63,171 nt of DNA, from IMG/VR virus record IMGVR_UViG_3300028392_000001, positions 1-63,171 of that record; one strand, written 5' to 3'. This stretch comes from a virus. The position numbers and the translations under genes were made by a program. Position 1 is the stretch's first letter, and each line of letters starts with the position of its first letter. The notes under the pieces are model-generated. The model made no database searches. It saw only the letters and a program-made list of their open reading frames with translations, and was not told the origin of the DNA. Of this stretch, positions 48,735 through 58,429 are shown one piece after another.

Positions 48735-51077
48735 ATGTTGCAACTAGGTATAAACAATACTGGACAGCTAGTACGTCACGAGCTTCGGGCGTTTAGGCTA
48801 GACATATACCTTGCCGGTGTAGACATAGGGTTTGCTAGGGAAATAGACCTTGAGGAATCTGGCTTTATTAATGATTCCAATAGAAGACGGAAGGCTTCTT
48901 CTATTAAAAAGGATTTGATTTCTAGTGCTTATATTATTGGTGAAAGGGGAGAAAAGATTAATCTTCAGACCGGTCTTGTTGAAGAGGTAGACGAAACGCC
49001 CCTTCTCGATAAAATTGTTACCTTACAGCACGAGGAAGTACTTAGGATAAATGAAAAACTTAAGTATTACAACAAAGACTTTGATGCCATTGGTACTCGA
49101 CCTATACTTAAAGATGACTGGCTTGTAAGGTATCATGAGATATCTGACGATAAGGACTTTCAGCGATGGATTAAGAGTATTAACTCTGGATGGCAAAACA
49201 GAACTCCTTACATTAAGTATGAGATGTATAAAGCTCAGGCTTATAATTGGCTTAACAAGGAAGTAATGAACTTTCCTTATGACGGTGAAGAGGAAGAACA
49301 AATTGACTGGCTTGAAATTGAGCTGGACCGCTGTAATACCAACACACTGTATGCCTTAGATAAGTACCTTTGGTTAAAAGACGAAGGCGGTAGTGGTCGG
49401 TTAAAGTATCATGCTTGGGAGCCACAGAAAGTTCTTCTATTCTTGTTTGATTGTATGCTTTCGTTTTTGGTTGGTAAAGGTCGTCAAATAGGTTTTACTT
49501 CTACAATAGCTGGCGCGATGGTTATGAAAGCTATGTATAATAAGTCTATTCATGTTAAGTATGCCGCTCAGAAAGGTAAGAAGTCTCAAGAGGTGCTTGA
49601 TGATAAACTTAAGTTTCCTATCCAGGAAATTGAGTGGTATATGAAAGTATCTAACTCAAACTGGAACGGCAACGAGGTTATATTTGGCAAGTCTCTAGGG
49701 AAAGGCGGTAAAAACTCATCAGGAAGTAAGTTGGAAGTAAGTGCTCCTACCGCAGATATGGTTAATGCTGGAACGCCAAGTATTCTTGCCCTTGATGAGG
49801 GTGGTCTAATGGAAGAGTTTGGTGTTATCAGGCAGCAAAACAGAGCTACTATGTATCGTTATAACAAGAAGACTGAGCGTATGGAAATTCATCGTCAGAT
49901 GCTTGGCTGGGGTACTGGTGGTAATATGAAAGAAGGTGCCTCGGCTTTTAAAACGGAAATAGAAGTAGCCGAAGAAGCTTTTAATGATGGCGATATGACC
50001 AACTTAACTATACCACTGTTCTTTGACGCATTTGCTCGTCCTGGTATGACTTGGGAAATTTATAACAAGGAAAAGGAAACGGCTTACTCTACCAAGCAAG
50101 TTCGTGGAAAGGAAGACCCCAAGATTGTCTTTCATTACACGTTCCCGCTTACTCGCGAGGATATGTTCTTGAGTTCTTCCGCTACCATAATACCTATGGT
50201 AGAAATTGACTCTCACATAAGGAAGTGTAACAACCCACCTGAAGGATGTCGTAGGGTCTATGGAATGTTTCAGCCAATTTATGACACGAGTCACAAGTAC
50301 GATGAGTACTCTGACGTGCCTTATAAAATAATAGGAGCAGAGTTTATACCTGCCAGTTCCGATGATGTTCAGTCTGGTTCTTCTATCGCCTGTGCCTACA
50401 TACTTGTAGATAGAGAAGAAGGGTGGCGTAATAGGTACTACAAAGGAACTGACCCTATTGACTCTGAATCAGGTCACTCTAATTTTGCTTCTTGTGTTTG
50501 GGATGCCAAGTTAAAAGCTCCCGTTGCCTATATAGATTTTCGTGTTGCCGATTATAGGTTTTGCTATCTTCAATCGCTGTTGCTAAACTTATATTACGGC
50601 TTTGGTAATCCGATAAGGGAAATGCTTGAGTACAATATCGGTAAAGGTTATCTCGATTATTGCGAGGCTAAGGGTTTTCGAAGAATGTTTATTCAGTCAA
50701 GTATGCTTCCTGACAATCTTAAAATAGAAGGAGCGCAAGTAGGTGTATCAAAGAAAGGGCACAATGCTAAGTTTATTTTACAAAGATTTCAAACTCTTTT
50801 ATATGTTCACGCAGACTCTATTTACTTTGAAAGATTTTGGCGACAATGTAAGACATACGTTAAAAAAGAAACTCCTAGTGGAGCAGAGCGATATGCTCCT
50901 TTTGCTAAAAACTTTGATAGAGATGATTTGCTAGATTCCGTCAATTATTCCGAACTGGCTGCCAGTTGTTACGAGCATATGCCTATAGAAAATAAAGCAG
51001 ACGTTGATAAATCTAAGGTTGCAAGAAGATTAAAAATGGTTAACGGAAGAATGTCTTTGGTTACAGTAAAAGTTTAA
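48735..51077 (+). CDS. terL: large terminase subunit (TerL)
   Basis: The 780-residue packaging motor begins the virion operon. The ATPase part has a Walker A-like VGKGRQIGFTST (about residues 245-256) and Walker B SILALDEGG (about residues 350-358). The C-terminal nuclease part includes KGTDPIDSESGHSN (first acidic site) and a region around VAYIDFRVAD. It cuts concatemeric DNA and drives it into the prohead through the portal. It is longer than the usual 450-650 residues, as in large Bacteroidota podoviruses. No small subunit was identified; the 200-residue gene downstream is one candidate. Confidence 0.85.
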   Translation: MLQLGINNTGQLVRHELRAFRLDIYLAGVDIGFAREIDLEESGFINDSNRRRKASSIKKDLISSAYIIGERGEKINLQTGLVEEVDETPLLDKIVTLQHEEVLRINEKLKYYNKDFDAIGTRPILKDDWLVRYHEISDDKDFQRWIKSINSGWQNRTPYIKYEMYKAQAYNWLNKEVMNFPYDGEEEEQIDWLEIELDRCNTNTLYALDKYLWLKDEGGSGRLKYHAWEPQKVLLFLFDCMLSFLVGKGRQIGFTSTIAGAMVMKAMYNKSIHVKYAAQKGKKSQEVLDDKLKFPIQEIEWYMKVSNSNWNGNEVIFGKSLGKGGKNSSGSKLEVSAPTADMVNAGTPSILALDEGGLMEEFGVIRQQNRATMYRYNKKTERMEIHRQMLGWGTGGNMKEGASAFKTEIEVAEEAFNDGDMTNLTIPLFFDAFARPGMTWEIYNKEKETAYSTKQVRGKEDPKIVFHYTFPLTREDMFLSSSATIIPMVEIDSHIRKCNNPPEGCRRVYGMFQPIYDTSHKYDEYSDVPYKIIGAEFIPASSDDVQSGSSIACAYILVDREEGWRNRYYKGTDPIDSESGHSNFASCVWDAKLKAPVAYIDFRVADYRFCYLQSLLLNLYYGFGNPIREMLEYNIGKGYLDYCEAKGFRRMFIQSSMLPDNLKIEGAQVGVSKKGHNAKFILQRFQTLLYVHADSIYFERFWRQCKTYVKKETPSGAERYAPFAKNFDRDDLLDSVNYSELAASCYEHMPIENKADVDKSKVARRLKMVNGRMSLVTVKV

Positions 51078-51080
51078 AGC

Positions 51081-51683
51081 ATGGAAAACAAAAAAACTGA
51101 ATACCATTATACTATCTTTGAACCCGGAGATGAAAAAGATTACAGAAGTAAATTTCCGGAGTTTCAAAAGATTCCCGAGTTTATGTCTTTGCCTTTGAGT
51201 GCTGATTTAAAGTTTGCTTGGTATTACGCCAATCCCACTTCTCTTATAGCTAAAATTCAAGAGCCTGAAATTAGAGCTATGAAAGCTATTGAAGCTGCTT
51301 ATGATGGAAAAATAAAAGACTCTAAATATAAAGACCTTGTTGACGGAAAGTTTACTCCCGAATTAGATGCCGCAATAAAAAGGATGAAGTCTTTTGTTCC
51401 TTCAGCAAGAATAAGAGCTAAAATAATTCAAGATACTATGTTTCAAAACCTCGAAGCTATGGTTAATATACGCCCAGAGGATTTAATCTCTATATCAACA
51501 GACGAAAAGAAAAAGTATGCCGATTTTGCCAAATCAGTTTCTAGTCAGTTACAGGAACTAATTTCATCGGTAGAAAGTTCTTATGGAGTCGAAATAAAGG
51601 AAAAACGCGAGTCAGTACTTACAAAAGAAGGATGGACGCTCGTTGACCAAGTTCTATTAAGAAGAGAAACTAAAGAAGAATAA
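51081..51683 (+). CDS. unknown protein between terminase and portal, 200 residues
   Basis: A charged, mostly helical protein (FAKSVSSQLQELISSVESSY) with an early acidic segment. It is three bases from the terminase stop and two from the portal start region. Position and helical nature would suit a small terminase-like or packaging accessory protein, but there is no motif for it. Confidence 0.65.
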   Translation: MENKKTEYHYTIFEPGDEKDYRSKFPEFQKIPEFMSLPLSADLKFAWYYANPTSLIAKIQEPEIRAMKAIEAAYDGKIKDSKYKDLVDGKFTPELDAAIKRMKSFVPSARIRAKIIQDTMFQNLEAMVNIRPEDLISISTDEKKKYADFAKSVSSQLQELISSVESSYGVEIKEKRESVLTKEGWTLVDQVLLRRETKEE

Positions 51684-51685
51684 TC

Positions 51686-53926
51686 ATGTTCTTTCAACCA
51701 AGACCAAACAGACTTACAGACACAAAAGACGAAGCATATCATGTCAACTGCGCAAGATGGGCTTTGACAAGCACTTCGTATCAAGACTATATTAATTTTG
51801 CCTATCGTGGTCTAATTAATTGGCAGTTTTATAGAGGTAATCAATGGATACTAGACGAGGACCTTGACCCGTTTTTACTTGACGAATCAGGAGAAGTTCG
51901 CAACAGGATTAAGTTCGTTCAGAACATAATCTTAAACTATGTTCAGTATTTCAGAGGAACTGCTATAAGGATGGATGTAAATGGAAAAGTAATATCTACC
52001 TCAAGACATTCCACTAATAGAAAGATACAGTACATGGAAAAAATGCGACACTTAGCAAGAGTTGCTTCTACAAGTAATTTTGCAAGTGCTGCTATAAACA
52101 AGGCTTATGGAATTGACGAGGATGAGCAGGAGGCAATGCAGAGTGCTCAAAATCTTTGGGTTGACGAACACCTCGAAAGAATAAATGCCTTTTCAAGAGC
52201 TATGTCTGACCGTAATGACTTTGAAACACTTAAGCTTCAAGCTGCAGAGCACATGGCTTTAGATGGCTTATGTGTTTCTTTTGAGGATACGTCTAGAGGT
52301 ATGCAGACGTTTACAAACATAGACCCTAAAAGGTTTATTTGGGATAGAAGCGCCCGTAGACTTGATTTGCTTGACGCTCAGTTTATGGGTGACTTTTGGT
52401 TTGCCGCTCCTACCGAGTTGTATGAAAAGTATCCCAAGCTTACAGAAGCTGATAAACAAAACATTGAAAAAGCAACAGCAATAAACTTAGCTCCAACAGG
52501 TTTTCACTCTTATATGTTTGGTCTTAATAAAAACATTATAAACAGAGCTCCTGTCTATAGGATTTACTGGCAAGACATTGACAGGTCTGAGTGGGGATGC
52601 TGTTCAGATGATTATGGCTATCCTGTTTTGGTTAAGATTGAAAAAAACGGAAGATATACAAAAAAAGACCTTATTACTCCTCCTGATGGGTTTTTTGAAG
52701 CAGAACTTGAAAATGTAGGTGTCGAACCTAAATACAGAAATAAAAGTATTACTATTGATAAACAGCAAACAAGATTCTGTGAATATATAGAACCAATGTT
52801 TATAGCTGGAAGCACTGGAGACCCTATTGTTTTGGACTTCGGAACTGTTCCATTCCAAGAAACTCATTCTTACGTTAAGAACTTTACTCCGTATCCATAC
52901 AAGGTTTGGTGTTGGTCTTTGGTTGACGGAGAGCCTATGGCGCCTGTTGATAATATAATAGACCCTCAGAGATTAATTAACAGATATAATTCAATGGGAG
53001 AAGCTCAGGTTAACAACTCTCGTGGGAAGGGAACTATTTACGACAAGGACATGGTTGACTCTCAAGGTGGAGAAGAGGAGTTTTTAAGAAAGATAAACAT
53101 GAGTCAGCCTATTGGCGTAAATGCCGCTGGAAGACTAAATAACTCTGTTATGTCTTACGATTCCAATATAAGTAATTCTACTTTTGGAATAATGAAGCTT
53201 GCTCAGGACATGAAAGGAATAGCTGATAACCTTTTTGGAGGAGGTGAAGCTTTGCTTGGTCAAGGTGGAGGATATAGAGTTTCTGTTGGAGCTGTGAAGC
53301 AAAACCTTGACCAAGCAACTACAACACAAGAACCATTCTTTTATGGACTTCTTAAGTATTTGCAGCAAATGCATCATTCTATCGTAAACAGAGGTATTAA
53401 AATAGCATTAGCAAATCCTGGACAGCTGGCAGCTATTGTTGGCGATGATGGAGTTGCAGATTTTAATCTTTCTCCAGAGATGATATTTGAAGAGTTTGGT
53501 TATGAACTTAAAGCTTCAACAAACAGGCAAGAAGAAGTTGAGCTTGCAAACCAAATGATACTTCAGTTATCTTCTCCTAATGTTGGCTTGATAATTCCTA
53601 CAATAGCAGCTAACGCATATGGAAACTGCGACCTTGCCGATGTTGGTATGCTTATAAGAAAGTCTATGGCTGCAAAAGAAGAAGCCGCAAAACAACAAGA
53701 AAAAGCTGATAAGGTAAAAACTGATGCAGCTCAAAATCTTGCAGCAATAAGTACCGAACAGCAAAACAATGCTCAAGATTTTGCATTCTCTCAACAGCAA
53801 CATGAAGCAGAGAAAAACAGACAAACACAGCTTGACGCTAAAGCTTTACAGGTTGCTGGAGATATGGCAAAAACAGAAGCTCAAACAAATGTACAAAAAA
53901 TGCAGCAACCTACTCCAGAACAATAA
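51686..53926 (+). CDS. portal protein
   Basis: The 746-residue protein is recognised by place (terminase-portal-scaffold-capsid) and by portal-like features: an early NFAYRGLINWQFYRGNQW segment, NIDPKRFIWDRSARRLDLL, and a helical, Gln/Ala-rich C-terminal region (about residues 650-746, QQEKADKVKTDAAQNLAAIS) matching the barrel or crown of large podovirus portals. It forms the dodecameric channel at one vertex through which DNA enters and leaves. There is no N-terminal signature. Confidence 0.8.
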   Translation: MFFQPRPNRLTDTKDEAYHVNCARWALTSTSYQDYINFAYRGLINWQFYRGNQWILDEDLDPFLLDESGEVRNRIKFVQNIILNYVQYFRGTAIRMDVNGKVISTSRHSTNRKIQYMEKMRHLARVASTSNFASAAINKAYGIDEDEQEAMQSAQNLWVDEHLERINAFSRAMSDRNDFETLKLQAAEHMALDGLCVSFEDTSRGMQTFTNIDPKRFIWDRSARRLDLLDAQFMGDFWFAAPTELYEKYPKLTEADKQNIEKATAINLAPTGFHSYMFGLNKNIINRAPVYRIYWQDIDRSEWGCCSDDYGYPVLVKIEKNGRYTKKDLITPPDGFFEAELENVGVEPKYRNKSITIDKQQTRFCEYIEPMFIAGSTGDPIVLDFGTVPFQETHSYVKNFTPYPYKVWCWSLVDGEPMAPVDNIIDPQRLINRYNSMGEAQVNNSRGKGTIYDKDMVDSQGGEEEFLRKINMSQPIGVNAAGRLNNSVMSYDSNISNSTFGIMKLAQDMKGIADNLFGGGEALLGQGGGYRVSVGAVKQNLDQATTTQEPFFYGLLKYLQQMHHSIVNRGIKIALANPGQLAAIVGDDGVADFNLSPEMIFEEFGYELKASTNRQEEVELANQMILQLSSPNVGLIIPTIAANAYGNCDLADVGMLIRKSMAAKEEAAKQQEKADKVKTDAAQNLAAISTEQQNNAQDFAFSQQQHEAEKNRQTQLDAKALQVAGDMAKTEAQTNVQKMQQPTPEQ

Positions 53927-53938
53927 GTTAAAAAATAA

Positions 53939-53970
53939 TTTGCAAAACAATTTTTTATAAGTCATTATTG
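53939..53970 (+). promoter_or_regulatory. candidate late promoter before the scaffold and capsid genes
   Basis: TTTG (53939-53942), 20 bases, CATTATTG (53963-53970), 19 bases before the scaffold-like ATG. The flanks TTTGCAAA and CATTATTGCGT nearly repeat those of the terminase promoter. An internal promoter here would boost capsid and scaffold expression. Confidence 0.6.
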
Positions 53971-53989
53971 CGTTCATAACATTATACCT

Positions 53990-55306
53990 ATGAAACTTCA
54001 AAACAATAGCATACTTCGTTTTAGACCAGTATGCGAAGAAACAGTAGTTGAATCTACACAGCAAGAAATTGATGCACTAAATAAAACAAATGTAGGCGTT
54101 ACAATAAACGTAGAAGATACACCGCCAGCAGCTGCAGCAACAACAATAGAAGCGCCTGCAAGTGTTTCTCAAGAAATCGTGAAGAATATTGGAGTTGCAA
54201 TGCAAAATCCAGTTGGAGATAATATTGCTTATGTTTTTGATATGGTTGAGCTTCACCCTGAAATTTACCATTCAGACGCATCGGTAAAAGCATTAGTTGA
54301 CTTAGCAATTAGCAATGGTATAAATGTAGATATATCAGGTGCTGCCCAAAAGAAATCTGCTGATTCAAGCGGCACTACGCAAGACGGCAAGAAAACTCCA
54401 TTTGGAAAAGGAACTAAAACAACATCTCCTGCTGAAATAAAAGTTGAACAGATTCCAACAACTTTAAAAACAATGTATAACATTGAAGCTAAGACTCCAG
54501 AAGAAGGTATTAGCAAGTTGATTGAGTTTGCCGACAAACAAAGAGCAAATGCACAAAAAGCCGGAGAGTACAAAAAGAAAGCAGAAGACTTTGAGACGCT
54601 GTTTGACAATATGCCAGCCGAGTTGCTTATTCCACTTCAAACCTGGATTAACAACGGTGACTATAAATCTGAACTTAAGAATGTTGCGGATGGTGTAGTA
54701 GATGTTACAAAAGACTTTGACAGTCTTTCTGGCGAAACGTTAAGAACTACCGTAAACAGGCTTGTGCCAGCAATGTCGTTTTCAAAAGAAGAATTTGAAG
54801 ACAAAACTGATCCTCGAGTTTCTTCTGCAATAGCTTTAGCAAAGTCTGCCTTTGAAATTAAAAAACAGGCACTCGGTTCTCAAAGAAAAGCTATTGAAGA
54901 GAGAACTAAAGAAAAAATTAAACAAGAAAAAGCCTCAGTTGCAACAGCACTTGATAAGCTAAAAGAAGAATACGAAGAATTCACAGGCGACCCCCGCTAC
55001 GTAAAAATAGCCGAGTTGCTCGAATCACCTTCAAAACTCTTTTCCGCATTTTACGAAAATGACGGAAGAGCAAAACCAGATAGCGCCAAGCGACTAATGT
55101 TTGCGTTATTTGGAGAAGAGGAACTTAGTTCTGTTACACAAACCGTTGAAAAGAAAGCAAATAACATTGCAGCAGCTACGGTTATAAAAGCAGAAAAAAG
55201 ACGGTCTCCACAAGCGGTGACTCCTCAGCAGCCAATACATAGCAATGGGACTAGTAGTCCAGTCGTGGCAGAACTTATGCCAAAGAAATCACCGTTTGAT
55301 GAATAG
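53990..55306 (+). CDS. scaffold / capsid assembly protein candidate
   Basis: A 438-residue acidic, largely helical protein placed directly before the capsid gene, the classic scaffold position. A coiled-coil-rich segment lies at about residues 160-340 (NAQKAGEYKKKAEDFETLF, IKQEKASVATALDKLKEEYE), and the tail is basic and Pro-rich (ending PKKSPFDE). It would guide prohead assembly and then leave or be degraded. The start MKLQNNSILRFRPVCEE carries the virion N-terminal signature. No protease motif was seen in it. Confidence 0.7.
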   Translation: MKLQNNSILRFRPVCEETVVESTQQEIDALNKTNVGVTINVEDTPPAAAATTIEAPASVSQEIVKNIGVAMQNPVGDNIAYVFDMVELHPEIYHSDASVKALVDLAISNGINVDISGAAQKKSADSSGTTQDGKKTPFGKGTKTTSPAEIKVEQIPTTLKTMYNIEAKTPEEGISKLIEFADKQRANAQKAGEYKKKAEDFETLFDNMPAELLIPLQTWINNGDYKSELKNVADGVVDVTKDFDSLSGETLRTTVNRLVPAMSFSKEEFEDKTDPRVSSAIALAKSAFEIKKQALGSQRKAIEERTKEKIKQEKASVATALDKLKEEYEEFTGDPRYVKIAELLESPSKLFSAFYENDGRAKPDSAKRLMFALFGEEELSSVTQTVEKKANNIAAATVIKAEKRRSPQAVTPQQPIHSNGTSSPVVAELMPKKSPFDE

Positions 55307-55322
55307 TAATTACAACCAAAAA

Positions 55323-56651
55323 ATGAAAAACTTTAAAAAAATTATAGGCATCTCTTTAGCGTTCGTGGCAGTATGCGAAGGCGGAGCTAGCCTTTACTCC
55401 CCTGGAGCAAATCCTTCAGGCAAGTATCAGAACGCAAACCTAAACGCACTCGGCAGTCAATATGCCGCAACCTACGGGCACGGCTCGACATCTTTGATGG
55501 GTCGTGAACTTCAGCAACTAATTTTTGATGCTGCACCTCAACAGTATTTTGACTTGAAAATTTTGGCTTTAACACCTCCGGAGCAAGTTAACTCTGATGA
55601 GCATTTTTATCACGAGATGGGGTACGGTAGAGATGCAATAACCTTAGGAACTCTTGGAACAATCGGTGCGGCAGTAACTCAAACAATTCCAGTTGTTTCA
55701 ACTGACGTTGTTACGCCTGACACAATAATTGCTCACTTTGACGATGTTACCAAAGCAACTGTAATTGATGTTGATTCCGGAGCAAGCACCATTACCATTA
55801 AGGCAATGAGTGGACAGATTCTTCCTGCATTGAGTGTTGCCGATTCCGGAAAGTATTTCAGTAACGTTTCTCCTGTTGAAGCTGACGGCTTGGACTACAT
55901 TTCTCAATACTATCGTATTGACACAATTGAGCGTAGCAATTACGTTCAGATGCTTGTTAAAGCTCAGCGTTGGGGTAAAATGGAACTTACAAAGTATCAA
56001 AGAGCCGGTAGCTTAAACAGCTATTTGACAATGCAAAAAAGACGTATGATGGACCAGTTTAGAGCTGATTTATCAAACATTTACTGGAACGGTGAGCAAG
56101 GTGAGGTTACTTTGAAATCTGGAGTTGTTGCAAAAACTGCAGGTGGATTGTATCCTATCATGCAATCAGCCGGCTCTCCTTTCAGCAACACCACTGTTGT
56201 AAATTCTCCAGCAGCTTTGGAAGAACTTGCGTTGTCAACTGAATTTGAACAGTACGGAGCAACAAGATTCCTTTATGGAACGCCTCGCGCTTTGCTTGCT
56301 TTGAGTAATCAATACAAGCGTCCACTTACGCGCTATACTCCGGACAATATGCTTGCTAACCTTCGATTGAACTCAATCGACATAGGAAGTAGCAAAATTG
56401 TATTTGTTCCTATTAAACGTTTTGAAGACCCAGCATCCTTTCCTAAGGCTTGGAGAAGCAGGTTGTTCTTGATTGACCAAAAGAACATTCAGCCTGTTTA
56501 TTTCCTTCCAGAGGAAATGGGAGACACCCTTCCAAGAGTTAACAACGGTACGTTGAAAAACTATACCGACTCTTGGGTAAGTGCTACGTGGTCAATGAGA
56601 TTTCACAATCCTTTGGCTTGCGGTTATCTTAACGTAACTAACTTGGGATAG
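55323..56651 (+). CDS. major capsid protein
   Basis: A 442-residue protein following the scaffold-like gene. The start was set at 55323 because an in-frame ATG at 55245 lies inside the upstream gene. Its size, its position and sequence such as YYRIDTIERSNYVQMLVKAQ with a C-terminal HNPLACGYLNVTNLG suit an HK97-fold capsid protein. It begins MKNFKKIIGISLAFVAVCE, which looks like a signal peptide or lipoprotein leader, odd for a capsid protein and shared with other genes; it may be removed during maturation. A strong terminator follows, as expected for a highly expressed gene. Confidence 0.78.
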   Translation: MKNFKKIIGISLAFVAVCEGGASLYSPGANPSGKYQNANLNALGSQYAATYGHGSTSLMGRELQQLIFDAAPQQYFDLKILALTPPEQVNSDEHFYHEMGYGRDAITLGTLGTIGAAVTQTIPVVSTDVVTPDTIIAHFDDVTKATVIDVDSGASTITIKAMSGQILPALSVADSGKYFSNVSPVEADGLDYISQYYRIDTIERSNYVQMLVKAQRWGKMELTKYQRAGSLNSYLTMQKRRMMDQFRADLSNIYWNGEQGEVTLKSGVVAKTAGGLYPIMQSAGSPFSNTTVVNSPAALEELALSTEFEQYGATRFLYGTPRALLALSNQYKRPLTRYTPDNMLANLRLNSIDIGSSKIVFVPIKRFEDPASFPKAWRSRLFLIDQKNIQPVYFLPEEMGDTLPRVNNGTLKNYTDSWVSATWSMRFHNPLACGYLNVTNLG

Positions 56652-56682
56652 TCCAAAACTAACTACAATCTGCTCCTTGTTT

Positions 56683-56714
56683 GGGAACCGAGAAAAACTC
56701 GGTTCCCATTTTTG
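56683..56714 (+). terminator. intrinsic terminator after the capsid gene
   Basis: A perfect 10-bp stem GGGAACCGAG / CTCGGTTCCC with loop AAAAA, then ATTTTTG. It lies 31 bases after the capsid stop. Confidence 0.92.
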
Positions 56715-56753
56715 CTTTAAGTATAACAACATTTCATCTTAACAAACTATCTT

Positions 56754-57656
56754 ATGAAAACACTTTCTTTTATTGCAATTTGCGAAACAAATCCTAGCGC
56801 ACCAGGTAGTGCTCCTTTACAACCAGGTCAAGTTTCTAATCCAGATGTTAATAATCCAGCACCACCAAATCCTGTAAGAACAAAAGAAATAATCGAACCT
56901 ACAGTAAACATTGTTTCTGAAGAAAAAGAGCAGCAGGAAAGTCAGCAAATTATTCAAATGACATCTTCAGATTTTACAAAGCTTGTTTCTGCTTTGTCTG
57001 AAGGCTTTAAAGAAAGTACAAAAAACAATCCTGTTCTTGATGTTGACAGGATTATCAGAACAGTTCTAGACCAAGGTTCTGGAGCAACAAGTACTAATGC
57101 TGAAATGATTACCTATGATGAAATTGACACTGAGGATATTCTTGATGCTCCAGTGTTGTTTTTCTCTTATGCCTCTTCAACAGTAATTTTTGATGACTAC
57201 AAAAATGGAAGCGTTATAAGAAGACCTTTTTCTGAACCAATCAGGTTTAACAATATAATGAGGGTTACAACTTCCGGAAAAGTAACAAAAGCAGCAACTA
57301 CAATGTCTAGCTATGTTTGTTGGTCAAAGAAGGTTGCAGAGTGGCTTCGCAAACACACAAACTACAATGTATTGTTTTTTGAGCAAGCATCTGATGCAAA
57401 ATCTATTGACAAGAGTGGGGCAGATGCACTTCAATACGCAAGCAATCTTGTTTCATCTTATGATGAGCATTCAATAAAAAGAAATTGTATTTCTCATGGA
57501 GTTAAAATTGATACAGCAGATGTTTCAGTTTTAAGACACAGACTTATTGTTGCTATTGCCGGAAGATACGAACAAGAACAAAAGAAGCTTACAAAAGGGA
57601 AAACACTTTCGTTTAAAGCAGAAAGAGAAAACTTTGAAAGTATAGAAAAAGCATAA
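56754..57656 (+). CDS. head-associated protein with N-terminal Cys signature, 300 residues
   Basis: It starts MKTLSFIAICETN, then a Pro/Asn-rich linker (about 15-45), a helical stretch and a folded part (APVLFFSYASSTVIFDDYKN onward) with a basic helical end. The short hydrophobic start with Cys-Glu matches the capsid and scaffold leaders. It lies between the capsid terminator and the ring-like genes, so it is probably a head or head-completion component. No family is recognised. Confidence 0.65.
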   Translation: MKTLSFIAICETNPSAPGSAPLQPGQVSNPDVNNPAPPNPVRTKEIIEPTVNIVSEEKEQQESQQIIQMTSSDFTKLVSALSEGFKESTKNNPVLDVDRIIRTVLDQGSGATSTNAEMITYDEIDTEDILDAPVLFFSYASSTVIFDDYKNGSVIRRPFSEPIRFNNIMRVTTSGKVTKAATTMSSYVCWSKKVAEWLRKHTNYNVLFFEQASDAKSIDKSGADALQYASNLVSSYDEHSIKRNCISHGVKIDTADVSVLRHRLIVAIAGRYEQEQKKLTKGKTLSFKAERENFESIEKA

Positions 57657-57667
57657 AGTAACTACCA

Positions 57668-58429
57668 ATGGTAACATACAGCTATGTAAAGGGTCTAATG
57701 TTTGCTGCGCTTGATGCAGAAGGTTCTGATTTTTTCAGGGACACTCAGGACATTATGCCAGCGTTAAACTATGGAATAGACTTTCTTATGATGGCTGTTA
57801 ATCAAATACGTGAAACCAACAAAGTAAGTAACGAGGTATTTAAAGAGTTAAGGTACAACAGAATCTATCAAACATCAAAGTTTTCTCGTATTACGATTGA
57901 CAATTCGGTGTTTAGTATAGATGCTGTTGTACCTCTTCCTATTACAAATCCTCTTTGGACAAAACAAGCAAACAGCACTCCAGAAAAAAGCATATTGTTA
58001 AACTCGTATATATTTGTAGAAAGCAATTTTGATTCGTGCGGAAGACTTACTTCTGAAGAGTGGCAAACAAATAGATTTAACCCGTTTGCTCCAGGAGCAG
58101 AGTATAAAGATTATGTTGACCTAAAGCCAACTGACACTTGTTCTATAAAATTTGGCTATCAAGATGCTTTAAATTATCAAAATGCAAATTTAGACATTTT
58201 TGAAATAGAAGTAAGACCAAAGCTTGTCGAAAAGCCTGTTGCTATTGTCTATGTCAAAAATCACCCAAGAATAACTTCTACGTCTGACAATATTTATTTT
58301 AGTAACAACATAGTTAACTTTATTGTTCAGAACGCACTTAACTACATATCATACCAGCAAGGTGACAACACAACACTTTGGAATGTTTCCGAGCAAGATA
58401 GAATAGCGCTTTTAAACTTTGTTAAGTAA
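57668..58429 (+). CDS. ring / head-tail connector protein candidate, 253 residues
   Basis: The first of three genes of 231-266 residues between the head and muzzle-like genes. It starts MVTYSYVKGLMFAALDAEGS, with helical ends and a beta-rich middle, a common adaptor layout. It shares one base with the next gene. In crAss-like podoviruses this position holds the stacked ring proteins below the portal; the assignment here is by order and size. Confidence 0.65.
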   Translation: MVTYSYVKGLMFAALDAEGSDFFRDTQDIMPALNYGIDFLMMAVNQIRETNKVSNEVFKELRYNRIYQTSKFSRITIDNSVFSIDAVVPLPITNPLWTKQANSTPEKSILLNSYIFVESNFDSCGRLTSEEWQTNRFNPFAPGAEYKDYVDLKPTDTCSIKFGYQDALNYQNANLDIFEIEVRPKLVEKPVAIVYVKNHPRITSTSDNIYFSNNIVNFIVQNALNYISYQQGDNTTLWNVSEQDRIALLNFVK

